NCBI GenBank assembly: GCA_949298295.1
Contig: CASFWS010000061.1
Span: forward strand, 1 to 6,355
Length of the DNA stretch: 6,355 bases
From: an uncultured Bacillota bacterium
Lineage (GTDB): Bacteria; Bacillota_I; Bacilli_A; RFN20; CAG-826
Reading direction: 5' to 3'
The position numbers and the translations under genes are program-made. Positions 1-6,355 of this stretch are shown here, one piece after another (position 1 is the first letter of the stretch; every line of letters begins with the position of its first letter). The notes under the pieces are model-generated. The model saw only the letters and a program-made list of their open reading frames with translations. It did no database searches and had not been told where the DNA came from.

Positions 1-3000
1 CGATCTTCCTCTCAATCGCGGACGCGAGGGATTCGACGTGGGAGATGATCCCGACCGTCCGATGCCCGCCTTCGGCGATTTCCCGGATCGTCCTTACGAC
101 CGAATCGAGGTTCCGGGCATCGAGGTTCCCGAAGCCCTCGTCGATGAAAAGGCAGTCGATCTCGCTTCCGCCGGCCTCCGAGGCAATGACGTCGGAGAGG
201 GAAAGGGCCAAGGCGAGGGCGGCTTGGAAGGCCTCCCCGCCGGAGAGGGTGGACACCGGGCGGACCCGGCCGGTGTTTTCGTCGACGACGTCGATGTCGA
301 GGGCTTTCCCGGCCTCCTCCCAGAAGTTATGGGCCACAAGACGGAAGGCGCCGCCGCTCATCGCGGAGAAGCGAAGGGAGGCCCGGTCGACGATCCCCGA
401 GAAGATCTGGGACTGGTAGAAGGTCTCGAAGTCGATCCGCAGCGTCCCGGCCATCGTCCCGCGGGCCGCCTCGGAAAGGGCGAGAGCCTCGGAGGCTTTC
501 CGGATATCCTCGCTCGAGCGGTCGATGAGTTCCTTGATCTCGTCCTTCAAGCGGACGGCTTGCTCGAGCTTGGCTTTGAAGGCCAAAGCGGCATCGGACT
601 TCGTGAGGGCATCGTGCTCGAGGTCCTTGCATGTCTCCTCCTCGGCGGCAAGGTCATGGACCGGAAGCTGGTGGTAACCTTTTTTCCGTTGGTCCTCCTC
701 GAGCGAGCGGGCGGCATTGAGCGCGGCATAAAAAGCATCGACATCTTCCTTCGAGGCAGTGACTTCCGCGGCCGAGCGGGTGTGCAAAGCCTTCGCTTCC
801 TCGACGTCAACGAAACCGTTGTCAGTGAGGCTCTGGCGATAGGCCTGTTCCGCCGCTTCGAGGTCGGCGATAGCCTTCTTGAAGTTCGCTTCCCCTTGCC
901 CGATTTCGGCGGCAAGGGCCGCCTTCCCCCGCTCGGCGAGGGAGAGCTCCTTCCGGAGGGCCGAAGTTTCGCTTTCGATTTCCTTCCGCCGCTCGGCGAT
1001 CTTCGCCTTGCGTTGTTCGAGTTCCTTGAGGTCGAGCCCCGACGTTTCCTCGCGGAGGGAGGAAAGGAGCGATTCGGCCGAAGCCTTTCCTTCCTGGGCC
1101 TTGGATAGGGCCAAGCGGAGGGCGGGGAGGGATTCCTCAAGGCGGACGGCTTCCTTTTCGGCGGCAGCCGCGGCTTTGAGTTCTCTTTCTTCCTTGGCGG
1201 CCATTTCCCGATGGAGGGCGAGGGCTTTCTCCGCCGCGCCCTTCTTTTGAAGGAGAAGCGCCTCTTCCTCGTTGAAGGTCGACTCGAGGCTCGCGAGCTC
1301 GGGCGCCCCGCCGAGCTCCTCCTTCGCCTTCGAAAGGAGAGCCGTTCCGAGATCTTCCCGGCGGGCAGCCAAGGCCTTGGCTTCGGAGGAGGCCTCGCCC
1401 AAAGCGATGCGGCCGTTTTCCTTTCGTTCCTCCGCCGCTTTCAAGGCGGCCTCGTCGATTCCCGAGGAAGCAAGAGCCGGCTGAGGATGGGACGAGGAGC
1501 CGCAGACGGGGCAAGGCTTTCCCTCCTCGAGGCGGCTTGCCAGGAGGCCAGCCTGCCCATCGAGATAGGCAAGGAAGGCGGCCCGATATTCCTCGTCGGC
1601 GGAAAGATAGGCGGCTCGGGCTTTCTCGTATGATACTTTGGCGCTTTCCTCGGCGCGGAGGGCCTCGCGGTATTGGCAATAGGCGGAGCGGAGGGACAGC
1701 AACTGCTTTTCCCGCGCCGCGATCCCCTCGAGTTCTTTCTCGGAAGAAGCCAAAAGAGAGGCGACCTTCGAATCGGCGTTTTGCTCGCGGAGGGCTTGGG
1801 CCTTCTTCCTTAGCTGCCCGATTTCCCCTTCGCGGGAAGAAAGGCGCTCGCTTGCTTCATGGAGACAGGAAGCGGCCCGGGCCGCCTCTTCTTCCTTCGC
1901 CGGAAGGGAGGCGAGCTTGGAGATGACGGCTACCGTCTTCTCTTCTTCGGCGACGAGGCGGTCGTTCTCCGCGGCGAGATCGACGGTCTTTTTGGACTTT
2001 TCGAGGGCTATTTGCAGGCGTTTTTCCGTCTCTTCCACCTTGGCCTTGCTTTCCTTGAGGGAACGTTCGGCCGCCTCGAGGTCCTTCCTCGCCTTGGCTT
2101 CCTGGCCATAGGAAAAGAGGACGAGCCCGGCCTTGTCGTAGCGTTCGTTGGCCTCTTTCCTCGCCTTCATCGTCGCCTCGGATGGCAAAAGGGCGTCGAG
2201 CTTGGCCTTGTTCTCGTCATAAGCCATGCGCTGAGCTTCCTCGAGGCGATGGGAGCCGAGGTCGGCCCGGGCCCTCTTGGCCGCCGCCTCGGCGGCCGCC
2301 TTGGCCTTAAGCAGCTCGTCGCGCTTGATCTGGCGGTCGGCGACGTCGCGGCTGAGCATCGGCCCCACTTCCTTCAGCTTGTCGTGGGGGCGGATGCTTC
2401 CTCCAGGCCCCTCCTCTCCCCGGATGGCCCGGAGGTGCTCGGGGTCGTCGGTCTCGTATTGGCCGCAGAGGATGTCGATCCGTTCCTCGGTGGCCTTCAC
2501 TTTTTCGCTCAGTTCCTTGGCCTTGAGGCGGAGGTTCTCGGCGAAGCGGACGAGGAAGGAAGTCCCGAGGATGTCGCGGAGGAGGGACTGCCGCGCCTTC
2601 GTGTCGGCAGCGACGAGTTCCATGAACTTCCCTTGGGGGATCATCGTTGTCATGAGGAACTGGCTCTCGTCGAGGCCGATGAGTTCCTTGATCTTCCTTT
2701 CGACTTCCGCGGACTTGGTCAGGGCGGAAGGAAGCCCCTCTCCGGACAAAACGACGGACGAATTTTGCCTGACGAGGTCCTTTTTGCGCTTTCCGGGGAC
2801 CATTTGCTGGGGTTTTCGCTCGATGAGGTATTCCTTTCCATGGACGCGGAAGGAAAGGGAAACGAAGGTCTCGTCTTCCTTGGAGGCGTAATGGCTCCGA
2901 AGTTCCTCGACGGTCCTTAATCCCCCGGAGGAAACCCCATAAAGGGCGTACATGATGGCATCGAAGATCGAGGTTTTCCCGGCCCCGGTTTCCCCGTCGA

Positions 3001-3094
3001 TGAGGAAAAGGGAGCCTTCGAAGGCCGAGAAGTCGATCGTTTCCCTCCCCTTGTAGGAGAGGAAGGCTTGCATCGTAAGCTTCAGGGGCCGCAT
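1..3094 (-). CDS. sbcC: SbcC, Rad50-like ATPase subunit of the SbcCD nuclease (3' end outside window)
   Basis: SbcC is the SMC/Rad50-type ATPase that partners SbcD. Together they act on double-strand DNA ends, hairpins and protein-blocked ends in the nucleoid. About 1031 codons are visible in one uninterrupted frame. In order I read: N-terminal lobe with Walker A GETGAGKT (residues 34-41); Q-loop PQGKF (Q154); a long, charged, Ala/Glu/Lys-rich coiled-coil arm; zinc hook CPVCG (C528, C531) at the midpoint; the returning coiled coil; signature LSGGE (950-954); Walker B ending FIDE (D985, E986) followed by the GNLD D-loop; and the H-loop ISHVE (H1019). All catalytic motifs are present. The frame reaches base 1 without a stop, so probably only some tens of C-terminal residues are missing. 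Two in-frame ATGs exist, at 3100 and 3094. I prefer 3094 because GGAGG then lies 7 bases upstream and the protein begins MRPLKLTMQAF, as in many Bacillota SbcC proteins; the 3100 start would overlap the sbcD stop. It is almost certainly co-transcribed with sbcD. Confidence 0.96.
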   Translation of the reverse strand, partial: MRPLKLTMQAFLSYKGRETIDFSAFEGSLFLIDGETGAGKTSIFDAIMYALYGVSSGGLRTVEELRSHYASKEDETFVSLSFRVHGKEYLIERKPQQMVPGKRKKDLVRQNSSVVLSGEGLPSALTKSAEVERKIKELIGLDESQFLMTTMIPQGKFMELVAADTKARQSLLRDILGTSFLVRFAENLRLKAKELSEKVKATEERIDILCGQYETDDPEHLRAIRGEEGPGGSIRPHDKLKEVGPMLSRDVADRQIKRDELLKAKAAAEAAAKRARADLGSHRLEEAQRMAYDENKAKLDALLPSEATMKARKEANERYDKAGLVLFSYGQEAKARKDLEAAERSLKESKAKVEETEKRLQIALEKSKKTVDLAAENDRLVAEEEKTVAVISKLASLPAKEEEAARAASCLHEASERLSSREGEIGQLRKKAQALREQNADSKVASLLASSEKELEGIAAREKQLLSLRSAYCQYREALRAEESAKVSYEKARAAYLSADEEYRAAFLAYLDGQAGLLASRLEEGKPCPVCGSSSHPQPALASSGIDEAALKAAEERKENGRIALGEASSEAKALAARREDLGTALLSKAKEELGGAPELASLESTFNEEEALLLQKKGAAEKALALHREMAAKEERELKAAAAAEKEAVRLEESLPALRLALSKAQEGKASAESLLSSLREETSGLDLKELEQRKAKIAERRKEIESETSALRKELSLAERGKAALAAEIGQGEANFKKAIADLEAAEQAYRQSLTDNGFVDVEEAKALHTRSAAEVTASKEDVDAFYAALNAARSLEEDQRKKGYHQLPVHDLAAEEETCKDLEHDALTKSDAALAFKAKLEQAVRLKDEIKELIDRSSEDIRKASEALALSEAARGTMAGTLRIDFETFYQSQIFSGIVDRASLRFSAMSGGAFRLVAHNFWEEAGKALDIDVVDENTGRVRPVSTLSGGEAFQAALALALSLSDVIASEAGGSEIDCLFIDEGFGNLDARNLDSVVRTIREIAEGGHRTVGIISHVESLASAIERKI

Positions 3095-3096
3095 CC

Positions 3097-4227
3097 TCAT
3101 TCCTCCCCCTGCGCTTTCGCGAGGGCTTCCTTGACGAGTTCCTTCTGGAACGGGGTGAGGGTATTGCTCGTGATGTCCTTGTAGAAGGAAGCGAAGAGCT
3201 CGGAGCGGTCAAGACGCGTCACGTCTTCGTATTTCCTTGCCCCGCCGGACGACTGGATGTAGGGGTATTCGAGGCCGGCGGCCAAGGGGTAACGGGCCCG
3301 AAGGCGGGCCATCGGCTCGTTTTGGTAAACGGTGTCCTCGAGGACGAAGAAAGCGTAGTCCTCGCGGTGGTCGTTTCCTTCAAGGAGCGCCTCGAGCTTC
3401 CCTTGGAGAACGACGACGTCATGGAGGGGGACAAAGGGTCTCTCTTCAATGGAAACGCCGTTTTCACTTACGTCAACGATCGTGAAGGTTTTCCGGTAAT
3501 TCGCCTCCTGACGGTCGAACTTCAAAATGGCTCCCGGATAACGGATCTTCGAGCTGACGTTCATCGCCTTGTGGATGTGCCCGAGGGCCACGTAGTCAAA
3601 GGGAGCGAAAAGAGAAGGCGGGAGGACGTCGCTTCCCCCGATCGCGTGGTCTTCCCCGCTCATCGAGGGCTGGGTCTCGGTTCCCGAGCCGGTCAGCTTC
3701 CCGCTTTCCGGGAGAACGCTTTGATGGGCGAGGAGGACTTTCCTCCGCGGGGAGGAAAGGTCCATCTTCCCGACGATGCTCCCCACCGCTTCTTCCAAAG
3801 AACCGGCATCCAGCCCAAGGTCCTCGTTGGCCGAGCGCAGGCTCACGTAAGGAAGGAGGAAGAAGTCGACTCCGGCGACCGTTACCGGGGATAAAGAAGC
3901 GGAAAGGTCGGTCCCGATGTAGATGCCGTGCCGTTTGGCGAGCCCCGAAAGGTAAGAGAGCTTTTCGGGCGAATCGTGGTTACCGCTCACCAAAAGGACG
4001 GGAAGGCCATGGGTTTCGGCTTTCGAAAGGAAGGAGTCGAGAAGGGCCATCGAGGCGGACGAAGGGGCGCCACTATCGTAGATGTCCCCGGCTATCGCGA
4101 TGGCGTCGAGCCCTTCTTCGAGAGCCAAGGACAAGGCTTCCTCGAGGGCGTGCGCGTGGTCGCTAGCCAAATCGAAATCCCTTAGCTTCTTCCCGAGATG
4201 GAGGTCGGAGAGATGGAGGAACCGCAT
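3097..4227 (-). CDS. sbcD: SbcD, Mre11-like nuclease subunit of SbcCD
   Basis: SbcD is the Mn-dependent phosphoesterase that supplies the nuclease active site of SbcCD; SbcC gates it with ATP. The 376-residue length fits the family (about 370-410). Calcineurin-like metal-binding motifs appear in the expected order: SDLHLGK (D8, H10), GDIYD (D48), SGNHD (N83, H84), LLAHQS (H168) and LGHIH (H217, H219). The phosphoesterase domain covers roughly residues 1-235. It is followed by a capping region (about 260-340) and a helical tail of the kind known to bind the base of the SbcC coiled coil. The start MRFLHLSDLHLGK is the canonical family N-terminus. No upstream in-frame alternative is seen, although no Shine-Dalgarno sequence precedes the ATG. 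The stop lies 2 bases before the preferred sbcC start. Nothing in the protein looks damaged. Confidence 0.97.
   Translation of the reverse strand: MRFLHLSDLHLGKKLRDFDLASDHAHALEEALSLALEEGLDAIAIAGDIYDSGAPSSASMALLDSFLSKAETHGLPVLLVSGNHDSPEKLSYLSGLAKRHGIYIGTDLSASLSPVTVAGVDFFLLPYVSLRSANEDLGLDAGSLEEAVGSIVGKMDLSSPRRKVLLAHQSVLPESGKLTGSGTETQPSMSGEDHAIGGSDVLPPSLFAPFDYVALGHIHKAMNVSSKIRYPGAILKFDRQEANYRKTFTIVDVSENGVSIEERPFVPLHDVVVLQGKLEALLEGNDHREDYAFFVLEDTVYQNEPMARLRARYPLAAGLEYPYIQSSGGARKYEDVTRLDRSELFASFYKDITSNTLTPFQKELVKEALAKAQGEE
3102..3106 (-). promoter_or_regulatory. Ribosome-binding site of sbcC, inside the end of sbcD
   Basis: The minus strand reads GGAGG here, inside a longer purine run AGGGGGAGGA that also encodes the last Gly-Glu-Glu of SbcD. 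It is 7 bases before the ATG at 3094 but only 1 base before the ATG at 3100, which is too close for normal initiation. It therefore favours the 3094 start. Its location inside sbcD, next to the TGA at 3099-3097, suggests translational coupling of the two subunits; the coupling is inferred. Confidence 0.75.
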
Positions 4228-4233
4228 GGAAGA

Positions 4234-4263
4234 ATGATAAGCCCAATCGGGAGGGAATGTCCC
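4234..4263 (-). promoter_or_regulatory. Putative promoter of sbcDC, possibly giving a leaderless mRNA
   Basis: On the minus strand TATCAT (4239-4234) matches the -10 consensus TATAAT at five of six positions. GGGACA (4263-4258) matches the -35 consensus TTGACA at four of six, with an 18-base spacer. Only six bases separate the -10 box from the sbcD ATG, so transcription would begin at or within a base or two of the start codon. This agrees with the absence of any Shine-Dalgarno sequence just before sbcD; the nearest GGAGG is more than 30 bases upstream. The site lies just after the terminator of the preceding gene, where a promoter for sbcDC would be expected. It is a motif match by eye only. 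Confidence 0.45.
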
Positions 4264-4268
4264 CCTCC
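4250..4268. repeat. Short inverted repeat over the putative sbcD -35 region
   Basis: The arms GGAGGG (4250-4255) and CCCTCC (4263-4268) are perfect 6-base inverted repeats around a 7-base centre. The repeat covers the putative -35 box at 4258-4263. It could be an operator for a dimeric regulator. In RNA reading in from upstream it would form a small hairpin. It is short and G/C-only apart from one A/T pair per arm, so chance occurrence in GC-rich DNA is quite possible. Confidence 0.3.
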
Positions 4269-4296
4269 AGCCATAAGGAATTTCGCGCGGGGCATC

Positions 4297-4329
4297 AAAA
4301 AGGGCCAGATTCCCGAAGGATCCGGCCCT
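4297..4329 (-). terminator. Intrinsic terminator of the flavin oxidoreductase gene
   Basis: On the minus strand AGGGCCGGATCC pairs with GGAATCTGGCCCT around a TTCG tetraloop. This gives a stem of about 12-13 base pairs with one bulged A and one G-U pair, closed by C(UUCG)G, an unusually stable loop. Five Ts follow directly (4301-4297). The stem begins 21 bases after the TGA of the reductase gene. The opposite strand has no T-run after the stem, so it should terminate only minus-strand transcription. It separates the reductase transcript from sbcDC. Confidence 0.9.
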
Positions 4330-4350
4330 CCTTTGGTTCTTATCGCCCGA

Positions 4351-6355
4351 TCAGATGCTCATCGCGGCGTCGTAGGCGCCCCAGATGACCGTCCGGAGGT
4401 TCCCGACCTCCTTGCAGTCCCCGACGAGATGGATCTTGTGTCCTCCCTTCGCGAGCGGGGTCGGGACGTAGCCGATGCAGGCGATGACCGAATCGGCCGC
4501 GACGGTTTCCCTGCTCCCGTCCTTATGGGCGATGACGATCTCCCCGTCGCCGATCTTCTCGAGGGTGCTCTCGAGGTAGACCGGCGTCTTGTGGAGGGCG
4601 AAGTACTCCCGAAGGTAGGAGGAATTGGCAAGGCAAACGCCCTTTTGCTTGATGAGGTCGTCGGTCATCTCGACGATGATCGGCTCTTTCCCCTCGAGGG
4701 CCAGCTCATAGGCGATCTCGCAGCCGGTAAGCCCGCCGCCGATGACGGCGACTTTCGTCCCGACTTTCTTCGCCCCGGTCAGGAACTCGATGGCCTCGAC
4801 GGCCTTCTCGGCGCCTTCGCAGCGGAGGTTACGGGCTTTCGACCCGGTCGCCACGACGACGTCTTTCTCCTTGAGGGCGGATATATCCTTGACCTCGGTG
4901 TTCAGGTGGATTTCGATCCCGAGGTCCTTCATCTGGAGCTCGTACCATTTCTCGAGTTCCCTGAGCTTGCCTTTGTAGGAGCAGGAGGAAGCGGCGAGGA
5001 AGACACCGCCAAGGTGGTCACTCTTTTCGTAGATGACCGGGGTGTGGCCGCGCTGTTTGAGGACGCGGGCGGCTTCCATCCCGCCGATGCCGCCGCCGAT
5101 GACGGCCACCCGCTTCGGGTGCTTCGTCGGCTCGATGTAATGGACTTTTGTCTGCATCGTCTCGGCGTTGACCGCGCATCTCGACATGTGGAGGGTATCG
5201 GAGAGGTCTTGGTCATTGGCGACGCCCTTGTAATGGGCGAAATTGAAGCATCCGGCATGGCAGCAAATGCAGGGCCTAATCTCCTCGGGATGGCCTTCGA
5301 GGATCTTGGTGACCCACTCCTCGTCGGCGAGGAACTGGCGGGCGACGCCCATCGCGTCGATCTTCCCCGCGGCGATGGCTTCGGCCGAGACGTAGGGATC
5401 CATCCTCCCGGCGGCGACGAGAGGCACGTGGACGTGGGGCTTCAGTTCCTCGACTTCCTTTAGGTTGGTGTTCTCGGGCATGTAAATCGGCGGATGCGAC
5501 CAATACCAGGCGTCGTAGGTGCCGTTGTCGCAGTTGAGCATGTCGTAGCCGGCCTCCTCAAGGAGTTTGGCGGCCGCGATTCCTTCGACGAGGTCGCGCC
5601 CGACCTCGACATAGTCTTCGTCCGGAAGGGCCCCCTCCCGGAATCCCTTGGTCTTGCTGACCACCGAGTAGCGGAGGGAAACGGGGTAGTCCTCCCCGCA
5701 GGCGGCCTTGATGGCCTTGACGATCTCGATCGGGAAGCGGAGGCGGTTCTCGAGGCTTCCGCCGTACTCGTCGGTCCGCTGGTTGGTGTATTTCATCGCG
5801 AACTGGTCAAGGAGGTAGCCCTCGTGGACGGCATGGACCTCGATCCCGTCGACGTCGGCCTCCTTGCAGAGCTTGGACACCAAGGCAAAGGAATCGACGA
5901 AGTGCTGGATTTCCTTCTTGGTGAGGGGCCGGGCCGGGGTCTTGTCGCTCCAGCGGTTGGGGTTGGCCGAGGCCGAGGCCGTGAGGAAACTGACATCCAT
6001 GAAGGGCTTGGCCAGGACGCGGAGGACCTTGTTTTGGTAGATGGTCTCCATCAGGTGGTTGACGGCCATCGAGCGGCCGAAGCCGGCCGTCAGTTGGATG
6101 AACATCTTCGAACCGTAGCGATGGATCTCGGCCATGAATTTCTTCAGGGTCTTGTACATCCCCTTGTTCGAATAGAGCCATTGCCCGCCTAGAGGGTTAT
6201 AAAGCGGAGCGATACCAGGGAGGATGAGGCCGACGTTGTTTTTGGCCTTCCCGAGAAGGAAGTTGGCGGCTTCTTTGTCGAAATGGGGGCGTTCCATCCA
6301 ACCGAAGATGGAGGTCCCGCCCATCGAGGTCATGACGATGCGGTTTTTGATTTCG
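4351..6355 (-). CDS. NADH:flavin oxidoreductase / 2-enoate reductase family protein (5' end outside window)
   Basis: This is a multidomain ene-reductase related to clostridial 2-enoate reductase, FadH and the bile-acid enzymes BaiCD/BaiH. Such enzymes pass electrons from NAD(P)H via FAD and a 4Fe-4S cluster to FMN, which reduces (or in some members introduces) an activated C=C bond. The frame stays open to the window edge: seven codons (EIKNRIV) precede the first ATG at 6333, and KNRIVM is normally about 20 residues inside the protein, so the true start is missing. Numbering from that Met: FMN-binding TIM barrel about 1-345, with HEGYLLDQF (Y173, matching the FadH catalytic Tyr), TDEYGGSLENR, and AAGR (307-310); cluster ligands C355, C358, C362 and C386; first nucleotide-binding motif GGGIGG (413-418); ATG motif (495-497); second motif GGGLTG (532-537); and C-terminal VGDC (637-640). 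The protein looks soluble, with no signal peptide or membrane segment visible. The substrate cannot be told from sequence. The neighbours do not help, since sbcDC is unrelated. Confidence 0.93.
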   Translation of the reverse strand, partial: EIKNRIVMTSMGGTSIFGWMERPHFDKEAANFLLGKAKNNVGLILPGIAPLYNPLGGQWLYSNKGMYKTLKKFMAEIHRYGSKMFIQLTAGFGRSMAVNHLMETIYQNKVLRVLAKPFMDVSFLTASASANPNRWSDKTPARPLTKKEIQHFVDSFALVSKLCKEADVDGIEVHAVHEGYLLDQFAMKYTNQRTDEYGGSLENRLRFPIEIVKAIKAACGEDYPVSLRYSVVSKTKGFREGALPDEDYVEVGRDLVEGIAAAKLLEEAGYDMLNCDNGTYDAWYWSHPPIYMPENTNLKEVEELKPHVHVPLVAAGRMDPYVSAEAIAAGKIDAMGVARQFLADEEWVTKILEGHPEEIRPCICCHAGCFNFAHYKGVANDQDLSDTLHMSRCAVNAETMQTKVHYIEPTKHPKRVAVIGGGIGGMEAARVLKQRGHTPVIYEKSDHLGGVFLAASSCSYKGKLRELEKWYELQMKDLGIEIHLNTEVKDISALKEKDVVVATGSKARNLRCEGAEKAVEAIEFLTGAKKVGTKVAVIGGGLTGCEIAYELALEGKEPIIVEMTDDLIKQKGVCLANSSYLREYFALHKTPVYLESTLEKIGDGEIVIAHKDGSRETVAADSVIACIGYVPTPLAKGGHKIHLVGDCKEVGNLRTVIWGAYDAAMSI

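Noticed and set aside
38..1108. Plus-strand open frame of 356 codons opposite sbcC, and a similar one at 1859-2920
   Set aside because: They are antisense to a frame with full SbcC motifs. Their products are low-complexity Gly/Leu/Arg-rich sequences with no domain, typical of open antisense frames in GC-rich coiled-coil genes.
1..3094. Possible frameshift or pseudogene in sbcC
   Set aside because: Walker A, Q-loop, zinc hook, signature, Walker B and H-loop all fall in the same frame with no stop between them. The gene is merely cut by the window edge.
2307..3212. Minus-strand frame of 301 codons spanning the sbcD/sbcC junction
   Set aside because: It is out of frame with both sbcD and sbcC, and its product is Arg/Pro/Ser-rich without motifs. 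It is an off-frame shadow of sbcC.
4291..4350. Riboswitch or small RNA in the gap between the reductase gene and sbcD
   Set aside because: The only clear structure is the stem-loop plus T-run directly after the reductase stop, which is fully explained as its intrinsic terminator. The gap is too short for a further structured leader.
4198..5463. Plus-strand open frame of 421 codons opposite the reductase, and another at 5494-6192
   Set aside because: The translation is Asp/Gly/Val-rich with no recognisable fold and mirrors the reductase codons. It also crosses the terminator and the sbcD promoter region, so it is a shadow.

Overview
The window is GC-rich (about 60% by eye) and holds three protein genes, all read on the minus strand. 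The SbcC N-terminus, the form of the reductase and the purine-rich ribosome-binding site between sbcD and sbcC suggest a GC-rich, probably anaerobic, Bacillota-type bacterium. This placement is an inference from protein character; there is no rRNA or other marker gene.

Layout in the direction of transcription (high to low coordinates). First is a large NADH:flavin oxidoreductase of the 2-enoate reductase/2,4-dienoyl-CoA reductase type (6355-4351). Its first residues lie outside the window. It is closed by a strong intrinsic terminator (4329-4297). Next is a 123-base intergenic gap with a promoter-like sequence that would start transcription almost exactly at the sbcD start codon. Then come sbcD (4227-3097) and sbcC (3094 to the window edge), which are nearly contiguous and have the sbcC ribosome-binding site inside the end of sbcD. 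The sbcC frame is open to base 1, and only its extreme C-terminus is missing.

SbcC and SbcD form the bacterial Rad50/Mre11-type nuclease that trims hairpins and blocked DNA ends. Both proteins look complete in their motifs: metal-binding residues in SbcD; Walker A, Q-loop, zinc hook, signature, Walker B and H-loop in SbcC. The reductase looks functionally unrelated and is separated from sbcDC by the terminator. It probably reduces a C=C bond in an unsaturated acid, acyl-CoA or similar substrate using FMN, FAD and a 4Fe-4S cluster.

I see no mobile element, CRISPR array, tRNA or rRNA, and no evidence of a previously undescribed system. The points most worth a second look are the possible leaderless start of sbcD, an inverted repeat over its -35 region, and the long spacing in the reductase's cluster-binding motif.
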